From Acinetobacter sp. ANC 3903 (lineage in GTDB: Bacteria; Pseudomonadota; Gammaproteobacteria; Pseudomonadales; Moraxellaceae), in contig NZ_NEGA01000019.1 in NCBI RefSeq assembly GCF_002135315.1, forward strand, positions 1-64,000: a DNA stretch of 64,000 nt, given 5' to 3'. The notes beneath the pieces are model-generated. The model saw nothing but the letters and a program-made list of their open reading frames with translations. It searched no databases and was not told where the DNA came from. Below, in pieces: positions 30,017 to 39,169 of this stretch. Every line of letters begins with the position of its first letter. Positions within the stretch are counted from its first letter, which is position 1. A program made the translations under genes and the position numbers.

Positions 30017-31583
30017 ATTTTAATCCTTCTTCAAATATAGCAGCTTCCTGCCTTCTACGTATTCCTACCCCCCTATTCCCATTTTTCCCTGTCTTATTCC
30101 AAAGCTTTGACATGTCTCTAAAAATGGCCGGAATTTTATCGATCTCATTATTTTTAAATGCATCTTTAATTTGCCGCATATGTTTTCGTGTTAACTGCCC
30201 TTTTTTATCCTTTAATCCTGGCCCCCGATTAAAGACAAGTGAAAGTAACACTCCCTGACAATGAGGATGAAGATTTAATGCTTCAGGATAAATAGAGAGA
30301 ACTTGATTAGCATAACGAGTCTTGAGCACGGTCGCTAAACGTAAAGCTTTATCTTTTGTAATCGTAATATCTGATAATTTTGGTATCAGTTCTCTTGCCA
30401 CAGCACCAATTTTACCTTGTGCAGTCAATAATCGATTAATTTGCTCTGCCGAATAAAATGATGCTAAATCTTTTTGAATCTGTGCTTTTGTTTGTTGACC
30501 TAAATCATAGCCTATTGCAATTGTAACACCACTAGAATTATCCCCTGGTTGGTATGGTTTAGCTTCGTAAGTTTCAAATTCTAAAATTTTCTTCCAAGTT
30601 AGCATGGAAATAATATAAGGACCTGGTTCAGTATTAAATGTTACTGTTTCGATAATACATTCTTTTGGGCATGGTTTATTTTCGATATTTTTATTAATAT
30701 TCGGTTTATCTTGCTGAGTACTTCCATTCGTTAAATCCACATCTAAATGCAACTTGACTGAATTTTCCTTTACTCTTTTTGGCAAATAATTTACCGATTT
30801 TAGTGGCGTACCATCAGGTTTATATACTGTTATCTTCAACCATTTTCCAATATGACCACGAACTAGAATTTTTCCATTTGAAACAGGGATTATATTTTTT
30901 TCCTTACCCTCTAAAGCCAATATTTCAACATTAGTTTTTTCTACACTATATTTATTGTCATTTCTATCTAGCAGCGTAATCGTCGATAAACTTTTAAAAT
31001 TATCATAGGGTTCATCTAATTTAATAAAAATCGGCTGTGGTGAACCATTGCCAGAATTTACTGAGCTTTTTAAAACAAATTTATCACTCGATGTCAGAAC
31101 CAGAATTTCTATTTCTCTATTTGGAGAAGATTCTATTTCTACAAGTCCTTCTTCGTTGGTAGAACGTTCAAAAGCCTTTTTCCCTTTAGGACGTGATTGT
31201 ATAGGAAAATTGCTCATCACTTTTCCATGACGATCAATCACCTTAAAAAGATTCTTTACAGTTCTACTTTGAGGAGTTTTTATGTTTTCTTGTCGATATT
31301 CTTCAATCGTTTTTGGCAATTTCACTTTTATGGGATTACTGACAGATGAGGTTGCAGACGAATTAATAGTTTTAAAAATTGTATATTCTTTAGCATTCGG
31401 TGGTTTAGCTAAAATTTCGATTGTTCTGTTAGAAGAAGCCTGAAAGATGAATAAACCCTTTTCATCTGTCTTTTGCAAGTTTTCTCTACTTGATCCTTGA
31501 TAACGGGACTTTACATTTAGATTAATAATTCGTTGACCAGATTTATCATAAAATTTAGAAAAAATTGTGACTAGATGGCTCAT
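30000..31583 (-). CDS. T6SS cargo effector with pesticin/lysozyme-like muramidase domain
   Basis: 527 residues without a signal peptide. Residues 1-285 contain three beta-rich repeats of about 85 residues: the first two share TDEKGLFIFQASSNRTIEIL / TNEEGLVEIESSPNREIEIL, and the third is more diverged. This looks like Ig/transthyretin-type stalks that may dock on VgrG. A linker with CPKEC (305-309) precedes the C-terminal domain (about 318-527). In it LEFETYE (E335/E337) and GVTIAIGYDLG (352-362, T354, D360) resemble the catalytic motifs of pesticin-type, T4-lysozyme-like enzymes. ATGA overlap with vgrG indicates translational coupling. Predicted to cut peptidoglycan in target cells. Confidence 0.8.
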   Translation of the reverse strand: MSHLVTIFSKFYDKSGQRIINLNVKSRYQGSSRENLQKTDEKGLFIFQASSNRTIEILAKPPNAKEYTIFKTINSSATSSVSNPIKVKLPKTIEEYRQENIKTPQSRTVKNLFKVIDRHGKVMSNFPIQSRPKGKKAFERSTNEEGLVEIESSPNREIEILVLTSSDKFVLKSSVNSGNGSPQPIFIKLDEPYDNFKSLSTITLLDRNDNKYSVEKTNVEILALEGKEKNIIPVSNGKILVRGHIGKWLKITVYKPDGTPLKSVNYLPKRVKENSVKLHLDVDLTNGSTQQDKPNINKNIENKPCPKECIIETVTFNTEPGPYIISMLTWKKILEFETYEAKPYQPGDNSSGVTIAIGYDLGQQTKAQIQKDLASFYSAEQINRLLTAQGKIGAVARELIPKLSDITITKDKALRLATVLKTRYANQVLSIYPEALNLHPHCQGVLLSLVFNRGPGLKDKKGQLTRKHMRQIKDAFKNNEIDKIPAIFRDMSKLWNKTGKNGNRGVGIRRRQEAAIFEEGLKCDCFQ

Positions 31584-34450
31584 TCATCAAAATCCTCTTC
31601 TGTGTAAACGTCATCATCTTCTAGAATTTCTTCTTCTGTTTCTTCTATCAGCTCATCACCATTATCATTTGATATGTCCTGACTTAAATAAGTATTTAAA
31701 GAGTTAAATCCCAAGGCGGTAAATTCTGCTTGTTGTGGAGTATAGAATCTTAAGGAACTCATATTTTTTTCACTATCCAGCTCATTTTTAATATTTTTAA
31801 TTAATTTTCCATTTGATTGATCAACAATAAAAATTTCCTTTTCACCCTCTGAAAAACGATTCCAGCTGTAATCCATCTGATTACTATAAGGCGTTTCAAG
31901 CATTGGTAAACTTACCGGAGGTGTCAGCACTTTAGCTCCTCCCACAAAACTATGCTGCCCCGCCTTACTCTCAAACTTACCACCCGTAGTCGTAAAAACA
32001 CCTTCTGCATTGATCTTTAACTGTGAACCACCTGCTGTCAGTACAATCTCTTTAGGACTGCTAAGCTCAATTTTATCTTCAGTAGAAATCAGCTTAATTA
32101 CCTTACGGGCTATGGCTTCAATGGCATCATCCTGTGCCTGAAGCTCGACTTTGCCTTTCGCAGCATATGCACTAAAGCCCTGCTGCGCTGCAAACAGGCT
32201 AATCTTGTCTTGAGCATGGGCAATCAATGATTTTTGCGTAGAGAAATTAATCGCATCTCCGGCAGTTTGGCTGATCTGTCCATCTGCCGAGAGATATAAA
32301 TCTTCATGGGTGACACAGGCGATAGAGCTTGGCGCAGCAAGAATCATCAAAGCCTGTTTAAAGGCATTTGCTTTGGCTTCATCCCTGTGTTCCATCTGCT
32401 CTAGAAAATGCTTTAAATTGTCTAAAACGGTGAGTGAATCTGTTTGCTGATTTTTCGCTATGTCATTGAGTGTTTTTGAATGATTTAAACTATTTTCAAG
32501 CTGACGTTTGGCCTGATTCACATCCAAATGATAACCTGCTGCGCTATCTTGTTTATGTGTGGAAATGAGCAAACCTTCACCCGCCCGGACAGCACCCCAT
32601 TGATCCGTCCTTAGCTCAAAACCTTCACCACGTCCCTCACTGGTCTCGGCAGCTTTGGGGTGGCTGAGATGACCTAAATTCAGCTGACTTGCGCCATGGC
32701 TACTTTGTAACTGGGTGCTGATCTGTCCTCGGGTATCATCAAAACGGAGTTGGTTAAAACCCGAACCAGCCACTTCTTGCGAACGTATACCACTGAGTTT
32801 TTTGGTATCCGGTAAATGGCCTTGAATATCAAACATGGTTTGATGCCGTTCTGCTTCATGAATCCGTCCAACCACAAATGGGCGGTCAACATCACCTTCA
32901 AAGAAATCAATCACCACGATTTCACCAATCCGTGGATGAAAACGCGCGCCATAACCTTCACCGGCCCACGGGGTCAGTACATCAACCCAAGCCGAGTCGG
33001 TATCGTTGTCATTGCTTCCGGCTCCGCCATCATGTCCATGATCCTCATTACGGGTAAACAAAAAGCGGACTTTAATTCGCCCCCACTGATCCACATAAAT
33101 ACTTTCCCCTTCCGGACCGACCACTCTGGCACGTTGCGGATACGCTACAGGTCGGTGATTTAGGGGATGATATTCAGGGACTACGGCAATATTGCGTCGC
33201 ACCAGATAAAGCTCATTGGCCTGTCGTTCATCTCCCTGATGTTGCCAACGGCTTAAACTCAACAAAGCGTCCAACTGGCGCAGCATGTCTTTAGGTAAAT
33301 TATTCTGGTTATAAAAAGATTTACCCAAAATCAGAAATTCTTTATCTGAACCTGAATGCTGGTCAATTTCAGGATGATCGAGCAATTCAAACCAGTAGCC
33401 TACATGGGCGTCACGCACGCTACTCTGCGCAGTAAAGTATTTGGCCTGCAAGTCTTGGTACTGGCTCAGTTGCCGATTCAGTTTTTCCAGTTGCTGACTG
33501 TTTGAGACGGTACTTTGATCCGCCCCGCTTAAATCCGATGTCCATGCCGGGCTAATGCTCCATGCCTGTTCCAGACTTAAACTTGCATTGTCTTGCACAT
33601 CACTATGCTGATGGTTGCTTAACTGGTAATTGGCCTGATCCTGAGACAGATAATGCGCTTGCCAACGCTGCACCTGAACGGCGGTCGACTGCAAAGAACG
33701 TTGGGCAATAAAACTGGTGATGCTATCAAACGCTTCTGTGGCATGACTGCGATGAAAGCGAACTGATCTTCTTTTTAAGGCATTAAATTGATGATTCTCA
33801 TCAATTAAGCATAATTTTTGCGCTTGTATTGCTGCTGCAGGACTGGCAACGACATGCTCGGCTTCATCAATCAGCCAATTGATGCCTTCACTGCGCCACA
33901 GTCGGGTTAAAAATTCATAATCTGTTTCATTGGCCTGCATCACAAAAGGACGCACATCATAGTCTCTGTTTAGGCCTTGCATATTTAAACTGAGACTGGC
34001 GGCAAATAAGGTACTTTTCGTTTGCCATTCCTTAAACAGAATTTCGCTGATATCCCGCACACTTTTGTTGATAAACACACGGCTGTTACGGCGCTTGTGC
34101 CACAGTGCAGTTGCATCTTCAATGCTCAGTTTATATAGGGTGAATGCACCATCACTTTGGCCTTGACTGGCGGCAGTAATTACCCCAATCATCCGGGACA
34201 ACTCGCCTGAATCCGTCACCTGATCCACAGCCACCTGTCCGCCAATAAATTGTTTTAGCGGAATATGGGCATGCGTCGACAAGCACATCAGTTCGGCTTT
34301 TAAGCCCTGATTGATGCGATGTTGCCCTTCAATGCGTTGAATAAAGACCTGAGAATTCAGCAATTCATTGGAAAACTGGATGTGCAGGGCACGCTTTTGC
34401 AAACTTAAGCCCATACTGTCCATCAGCATATGGATATTTTTAAACATCAT
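31580..34450 (-). CDS. vgrG: Type VI secretion tip protein VgrG (TssI)
   Basis: 956 residues. The N-terminal gp27-like part (about 15-400) contains LQKRALHIQFSN and RPFVMQANETDYEFLTRLW. The gp5-like OB/needle part (about 440-600) has DQWGRIKVRFLFTRN, WVDVLTPWAGEGYGARFHPRIGEIVVIDFFEGD and DRPFVVGRIH. A DUF2345 beta-helix region follows (about 705-850). The last 100 residues are unique and end in an acidic tail (EEEILEDDDVYTEEDFDE), possibly the effector adaptor surface. No enzymatic C-terminal extension is seen; the toxin is the separate downstream gene. No other T6SS structural genes are in the window. Confidence 0.93.
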   Translation of the reverse strand: MMFKNIHMLMDSMGLSLQKRALHIQFSNELLNSQVFIQRIEGQHRINQGLKAELMCLSTHAHIPLKQFIGGQVAVDQVTDSGELSRMIGVITAASQGQSDGAFTLYKLSIEDATALWHKRRNSRVFINKSVRDISEILFKEWQTKSTLFAASLSLNMQGLNRDYDVRPFVMQANETDYEFLTRLWRSEGINWLIDEAEHVVASPAAAIQAQKLCLIDENHQFNALKRRSVRFHRSHATEAFDSITSFIAQRSLQSTAVQVQRWQAHYLSQDQANYQLSNHQHSDVQDNASLSLEQAWSISPAWTSDLSGADQSTVSNSQQLEKLNRQLSQYQDLQAKYFTAQSSVRDAHVGYWFELLDHPEIDQHSGSDKEFLILGKSFYNQNNLPKDMLRQLDALLSLSRWQHQGDERQANELYLVRRNIAVVPEYHPLNHRPVAYPQRARVVGPEGESIYVDQWGRIKVRFLFTRNEDHGHDGGAGSNDNDTDSAWVDVLTPWAGEGYGARFHPRIGEIVVIDFFEGDVDRPFVVGRIHEAERHQTMFDIQGHLPDTKKLSGIRSQEVAGSGFNQLRFDDTRGQISTQLQSSHGASQLNLGHLSHPKAAETSEGRGEGFELRTDQWGAVRAGEGLLISTHKQDSAAGYHLDVNQAKRQLENSLNHSKTLNDIAKNQQTDSLTVLDNLKHFLEQMEHRDEAKANAFKQALMILAAPSSIACVTHEDLYLSADGQISQTAGDAINFSTQKSLIAHAQDKISLFAAQQGFSAYAAKGKVELQAQDDAIEAIARKVIKLISTEDKIELSSPKEIVLTAGGSQLKINAEGVFTTTGGKFESKAGQHSFVGGAKVLTPPVSLPMLETPYSNQMDYSWNRFSEGEKEIFIVDQSNGKLIKNIKNELDSEKNMSSLRFYTPQQAEFTALGFNSLNTYLSQDISNDNGDELIEETEEEILEDDDVYTEEDFDE

Positions 34451-34670
34451 GATTTATTATTTTTATAGGATTATTTTAATTTGAGACGCATTCTAGAAAA
34501 TGTTGTTTTTTTAGTCCAGTAGGTTTTTTGTTAATTTTATCTATGGGCGCAATTCAGTTAAATGGATGAAATTAGATAAAAATGTGCAGAGATTAAGCCC
34601 ATCCTTTTATTCTGCTGTGCTGAGCTTGCTGTTACACTGAAAAGCATAAGAATATTGAAGAGTTCGGGTC

Positions 34671-35825
34671 ATGATTGACATTCATTCCAAACTACCGGCA
34701 CAGGGTGTCACCATTTTCAGCGTGATGACCGCCATGGCACATCGCCTGAATGCCTTAAATCTTTCTCAAGGTTTTCCCGACTTTGCCGCACCACCCGCGC
34801 TACTCAAAGCCTTAAGCCAGGCGACTCTAGATGGTTTTAACCAATATGCCCCCAGTGATGGTCTGATTTCACTGCGTGAACAGGTGGCTCAGCAATTTTT
34901 AAAACGCGATCAATTGGTAATTGATCCACTGACTGAAATCACCATTACGCCCGGGGCCACGATTGCCATTTTTGTTGCCATTCAAGCGCTGATTCATGCC
35001 GGTGATGAAGTCATCATTTTCGATCCCTGCTATGACAGTTATGGCCCCAGCGTGCAACTGGTCGGCGGAAAAGCCATTCATATTCCCCTGACCGCCCCAC
35101 AATTTTCAGTGGACTGGAACCGGGTTAAAGATGCCATCAATGATAGAACCCGAATGATCATTGTAAATACGCCGCATAATCCAAGCGGGGCAATCTGGTC
35201 AGGACAGGACTGGCTCACTTTAATTGAACTGATTCGGGATAAAAATATCGTTGTACTGTCCGATGAAGTCTATGAACATCTGGTTTACGATGGCCACAAG
35301 CACTATTCGGCGCTGTCATTCCCTGAATTACGTGACCGCAGCATTGTCGTCGGTTCTTTTGGTAAAACTTTCCATGTCACCGGCTGGAAAACCGGATATT
35401 GCATTGCCTCACCTGAACTGATGAAAATATTCAGACAGGTCTATCAGTTCGCCAGTTTCTGCGGGGTAACACCAGTACAAATGGCACTGACCACTTTTAT
35501 GCAGCAGCATCCCGAACATATTGAAGGACTTGCAGATTTTTATCAGGAAAAGCGTGACCTGTTTAATTCAGGCCTGCGTAACTCGCGCTTTCATTTTACC
35601 CCTTCACAGGGCACCTATTTTCAAAACCTGAACTACAGTGCCATTCGTCCCGATCTGGATGATGTCGAGATGTGTAAATTTCTGGCGGAACATCATGGCA
35701 TTGTTGCCATTCCGGTTTCGGTTTTTTATCAACAGTCCCCGGAAAATTTACGTTTAATCCGCTTTTGTTTTGCCAAAAAAGATGAAACCTTGGAACAGGC
35801 CTCGGCTATTTTATCCGCAGTTTAA
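34671..35825 (+). CDS. Methionine-type aminotransferase (YbdL-like, class I PLP)
   Basis: Fold-type I PLP aminotransferase of 384 residues. Visible are N170 (NTPHNPSG), D198 and Y201 (LSDEVYEHLVYD), the Schiff-base lysine K232 (SFGKTFHVTGWK) and the C-terminal substrate Arg in LRLIRFCFAK. The sequence resembles E. coli YbdL, which prefers methionine; kynurenine-type aminotransferases are the nearest alternative. It stands alone between vgrG and a MATE gene and has its own terminator. Confidence 0.88.
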   Translation: MIDIHSKLPAQGVTIFSVMTAMAHRLNALNLSQGFPDFAAPPALLKALSQATLDGFNQYAPSDGLISLREQVAQQFLKRDQLVIDPLTEITITPGATIAIFVAIQALIHAGDEVIIFDPCYDSYGPSVQLVGGKAIHIPLTAPQFSVDWNRVKDAINDRTRMIIVNTPHNPSGAIWSGQDWLTLIELIRDKNIVVLSDEVYEHLVYDGHKHYSALSFPELRDRSIVVGSFGKTFHVTGWKTGYCIASPELMKIFRQVYQFASFCGVTPVQMALTTFMQQHPEHIEGLADFYQEKRDLFNSGLRNSRFHFTPSQGTYFQNLNYSAIRPDLDDVEMCKFLAEHHGIVAIPVSVFYQQSPENLRLIRFCFAKKDETLEQASAILSAV

Positions 35826-35850
35826 GTTCATGATTTATTCATGAAATTTA

Positions 35851-35898
35851 GCCTTAGTTACTTAACAACGCTTAGTTACTTAACAGCTAAGGCTTTTT
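35851..35898 (+). terminator. Terminator with a duplicated 15-bp loop sequence
   Basis: GCCTTAG (35851-35857) and CTAAGGC (35887-35893) pair before TTTTT. The loop holds a direct repeat CTTAGTTACTTAACA (35853-35867 and 35871-35885), which looks like a replication-slippage duplication. Confidence 0.65.
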
Positions 35899-35964
35899 AA
35901 AGCGAACTCGGGTAGTGTGACTTTAAATCTGAAAAATGATAAAAATAACGTTACAGGATGATCC

Positions 35965-37332
35965 ATGCCTCAACATAAACCGCTGCTCAGCCAACAAAAA
36001 CTGTGGAAAACATTTCTGATTTTTCTATGGCCGTTGATTGCGACCAATATTCTGCAAAACCTGTCTGGAACGATGAATACCATTTTTGTTGGACAAATGA
36101 TGGGGGTGAATGCGATTGCAGCAGTGGCAGTATTCTTTCCGATTTTGTTCTGCCTGCTGGCTTTTGTGATTGGACTTTCTGCAGGTGCTACGGTATTGGT
36201 TGGACAGGCATGGGGGGCGCAAAACATTGAAAAAGTACGCTGTGTGGTGGGTTCTACCCTGTTTATGACCTTAATTGGCGGCAGTATTATCGCCTTGTTT
36301 GGCGTGCTTTTTTCTAAGCATATTTTACTGGCTCTGGGTACCACTCCAGATGTAATGCATCTGTCCCTGCCTTATGTACAGTGGATGCTGACCGGTAGTC
36401 CCTTGCTGTTTATTTATATTATTTATACTTCCATTTTACGTGGCGTGGGTGACAGCACCACACCGCTGATTGCTTCCGGCATGACCATTCTGATTGGTGT
36501 AGTAATTACCCCGGTACTGATTGCCGGCTATTTTGGCTTTCCCAAAATGGGCATTATTGCACCGGCTATTGCCACCGCTGTTGGTTATCTGGCAGTACTG
36601 GTCTTTTTGGCCGGCTACTTAAATAAAAAAGACCACCCCTTAAAACCTGACCGTCATCTGCTCAGCCATATTCGCCATCATCCTGAACTGAGTAAAATTA
36701 TTCTGCGTTTGGGTATTCCTACCGGTGTGCAGATGGTCACCACATCTGTTGCCGGGCTGGTTATTGTCGGCCTGGTCAACCGTTATGGTTCACATGCCAC
36801 TGCAGCCTATGGTGCAGTCAATCAGGTCTTGAATTACATCCAGTTTCCTGCCCTATCCATTTCAATTGCTGCCTCCATTTTTGCAGCACAGGCGATTGGT
36901 GCAGAAAAATCGGATCTGCTCAATAAAGTGACCCATACTGCACTCGCTATGAATATTGTGATTACCGGTGGATTAGTGGCTTTGGCTTATCTGTTCTCGA
37001 AATATCTGATGGCGCTGTTTATCACCGACCCGACGGTGGTGGTACTGGGACAGCAACTGTTATTTATTGTGCTGTGGTCCATCCTGTTCTTTGGTGCCAG
37101 TGCAATTTTTGCTTCCATCATGCGTGCCAGCGGTACGGTAACGATCCCCATGCTAATTAACATCGGCACAATTTTATTGATTGAAGTGCCTTGTGCTTAC
37201 CTGTTCAGTTACTGGTGGGGCTTGCAAGGCATTTGGTATGCCTATGCGCTGTCATTCGTCTGCTTGTGTATTTTGCAGGCACTTTATTATCAGTTGGTGT
37301 GGAAGAAAAAGACCATTAAGGCACTGGTGTAA
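35965..37332 (+). CDS. MATE-family multidrug efflux transporter
   Basis: Inner-membrane cation/drug antiporter of 455 residues with about twelve helices in two homologous halves. Characteristic stretches are FLWPLIATNILQNLSGTMNTIFVGQMMG and, in the second half, LGIPTGVQMVTTSVAGLVIVGLVNRYG. ACAGGATG provides the ribosome site. The substrate is not evident. Its 3' end abuts the promoter of the first flavin monooxygenase gene. Confidence 0.92.
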   Translation: MPQHKPLLSQQKLWKTFLIFLWPLIATNILQNLSGTMNTIFVGQMMGVNAIAAVAVFFPILFCLLAFVIGLSAGATVLVGQAWGAQNIEKVRCVVGSTLFMTLIGGSIIALFGVLFSKHILLALGTTPDVMHLSLPYVQWMLTGSPLLFIYIIYTSILRGVGDSTTPLIASGMTILIGVVITPVLIAGYFGFPKMGIIAPAIATAVGYLAVLVFLAGYLNKKDHPLKPDRHLLSHIRHHPELSKIILRLGIPTGVQMVTTSVAGLVIVGLVNRYGSHATAAYGAVNQVLNYIQFPALSISIAASIFAAQAIGAEKSDLLNKVTHTALAMNIVITGGLVALAYLFSKYLMALFITDPTVVVLGQQLLFIVLWSILFFGASAIFASIMRASGTVTIPMLINIGTILLIEVPCAYLFSYWWGLQGIWYAYALSFVCLCILQALYYQLVWKKKTIKALV

Positions 37333-37378
37333 TATTCAGCCTTTAACAGCGAAATAAATCCAAGCAAAAAACTTGTGA

Positions 37379-37395
37379 TTGGCGTATTTCCTGCT
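37379..37395 (+). promoter_or_regulatory. Candidate sigma54 promoter of monooxygenase 1
   Basis: TTGGCGT-N5-CTGCT keeps the invariant GG-N10-GC spacing of -24/-12 promoters, about 100 bp before the start. It is weaker than the consensus (TGGCAC, TTGCW) at four positions, but is supported by the better sites in front of its paralogues. Confidence 0.5.
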
Positions 37396-37496
37396 TAATC
37401 CATATTTTTTATATGGATTTAATTTTATCGTATTTTTAAGCCTGAAAATTCCTTGTTATAACCAGCTGACAACATAAAAAACACAAGGTTTTTCTC

Positions 37497-38867
37497 ATGG
37501 CTGAACGTAAAATCCGTCTTGGTGCTTTTATTCCAACCACTTCTCAGCATGCTGCCGGCTGGCGTCATCCAGAATCACGACCGCAGGATCATTTAAATAT
37601 TGACTATGCCATTGAGCTGGTCAAAACGGCAGAACGTGGCTTATTTGATGCCTACTTTTTAGCAGATACTTTGGCAGTGCGTGGTGACTGGGGTTCCGCC
37701 ACCAGCAAAGGCTGGGGTCTGGGCGATAAAGATACTGGCTTTGAACCAGTCACCCTATTCGCTGCCCTGTCTGCAGTGACGAAAAATATTGGTTTTGTCG
37801 CTACTGCATCGACCACCTATGAGCACCCATATACGCTGGCACGCAAATACGCCTCACTGGATCATATTTCCAAAGGACGTGTGGCATGGAATGTAGTCAC
37901 CACAGCCTCTAAACAAGTCGCGCGCAATTTTGGCCTGTCCGAACATCCAGATGCCAAAAGCCGCTATGCACGTGCACATGAATTTATTGAGGTTGCACAG
38001 AAACTCTGGGATTCTTGGGAAGATGATGCCTTTGTATATCACAAAGCCTCTGGACAGTTTTTCCAGCCAGAAAAATTTCATGAACCTCAGCACAAGGGCA
38101 AATATTTTGAAGTGCAAGGAGCATTAAACGTACCGCGCCCGCCACAGGGCTATCCGGTGATTGTACAGGCAGGTCAGTCGGAAGATGGCCGTGAGCTGGC
38201 TGGAAAATATGCCGAAGTGATTTTTACTGCACAGCAGAATTTAGCCGATGCACAGGAATTTTACCGTGATGTGAAAGGTCGTTTAGCTAAATATGGCCGT
38301 CATCCGGATGACCTGAAAATCATGCCGGGTGTTTCGATTTTTGTGGCAAAAACGGCAGAAGAAGCACAGGAAAAATACGATCTGTTAAACAGTCTTATTC
38401 ATCCACAAGTCGGTCTGGGTCTGCTTTCCGGTTTGGCCGGCGGAATCGATCTGGAACAATATGACATCGATGAGCCTTTCCCTGAACTGGATGAAAGCTT
38501 GATCAATTTTGGCAGTCGCCAGCAGATGATGATTGATATTGCCCGTAAGCATCATTTTACCATCCGTCAACTGTATGAATATGTAGCCTCTGCACGTGGC
38601 CACTGGACGCTGGTGGGTACTCCTGAGCAGATTGTGAACCAGCTACAAGAATGGTTTGAAAATGAAGCTGCAGATGGCTTTAATATTCTGCCACCAAGCA
38701 CGCCTGCCGGTTTAAATGATTTTGTCGACCTGATTGTGCCAGAACTGCAGCGCCGTGGCCTGTTCCGTACCGAATATGAAGGCAGCACCCTTCGTGAAAA
38801 CTTGGGACTGAAACGTCCGGAAAATCAGTACGTACTCGCGCAGCACAACACGGCTGCAGCTTCTTAA
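37497..38867 (+). CDS. LLM-class flavin monooxygenase 1 (NtaA/SnaA/DszA family)
   Basis: FMNH2-dependent monooxygenase of 456 residues with a luciferase-like TIM barrel. Family stretches include TAERGLFDAYFLAD, FEPVTLFAALSAVTKNIGFVATASTTYEHPYTLARKYASLDHISKGR, VAWNVVTTA and YPVIVQAGQSEDGRELAGKYAEVIF. Relatives desulfonate or oxidise organosulfur compounds, or attack nitrilotriacetate, using FMNH2 from a separate reductase; no reductase gene is in the window. It is the first of three tandem paralogues, with its own promoter and terminator. The sulfur role rests on neighbouring SsuB, SsuF and SfnR homologues. Confidence 0.88.
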   Translation: MAERKIRLGAFIPTTSQHAAGWRHPESRPQDHLNIDYAIELVKTAERGLFDAYFLADTLAVRGDWGSATSKGWGLGDKDTGFEPVTLFAALSAVTKNIGFVATASTTYEHPYTLARKYASLDHISKGRVAWNVVTTASKQVARNFGLSEHPDAKSRYARAHEFIEVAQKLWDSWEDDAFVYHKASGQFFQPEKFHEPQHKGKYFEVQGALNVPRPPQGYPVIVQAGQSEDGRELAGKYAEVIFTAQQNLADAQEFYRDVKGRLAKYGRHPDDLKIMPGVSIFVAKTAEEAQEKYDLLNSLIHPQVGLGLLSGLAGGIDLEQYDIDEPFPELDESLINFGSRQQMMIDIARKHHFTIRQLYEYVASARGHWTLVGTPEQIVNQLQEWFENEAADGFNILPPSTPAGLNDFVDLIVPELQRRGLFRTEYEGSTLRENLGLKRPENQYVLAQHNTAAAS

Positions 38868-38880
38868 GTTAGTCACTATA

Positions 38881-38905
38881 AAAAATGCCCTACGGGGCAT
38901 TTTTT
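38881..38905 (+). terminator. Terminator after monooxygenase 1
   Basis: AAAAATGCCC/GGGCATTTTT around TACG with a T-run, 13 bp after the stop. Confidence 0.85.
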
Positions 38906-39110
38906 ATGTATTTTGAAATTCACCTCATTTTAATCTTTCTCATCACTACTTTGCCCCAAAGTATTCTTTTTTGAAGATCGACCTTATTTCATATAAGCAC
39001 TGCGTTTTTTCTACTGTCTGTTTTGAAACAAAAGCGCCTGATGAGTGCTGATTCTTCAACATATAAAAATAACACCCAAAATAAGATTCTGTTTTTTATA
39101 AATTTTTAAC

Positions 39111-39127
39111 TTGGCACAATGTTTGAA
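39111..39127 (+). promoter_or_regulatory. Sigma54 promoter of monooxygenase 2
   Basis: TTGGCAC (39111-39117), 5 bp, TTGAA (39123-39127): perfect -24 element and a -12 element one base off TTGCA. It is 42 bp upstream of the ATG. An upstream palindrome TGTTTTGAAACA (39019-39030) is at enhancer distance. Confidence 0.7.
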
Positions 39128-39169
39128 GCAGCTGTTTTGATTATTGATTAAAATGTACAGGATATAACA

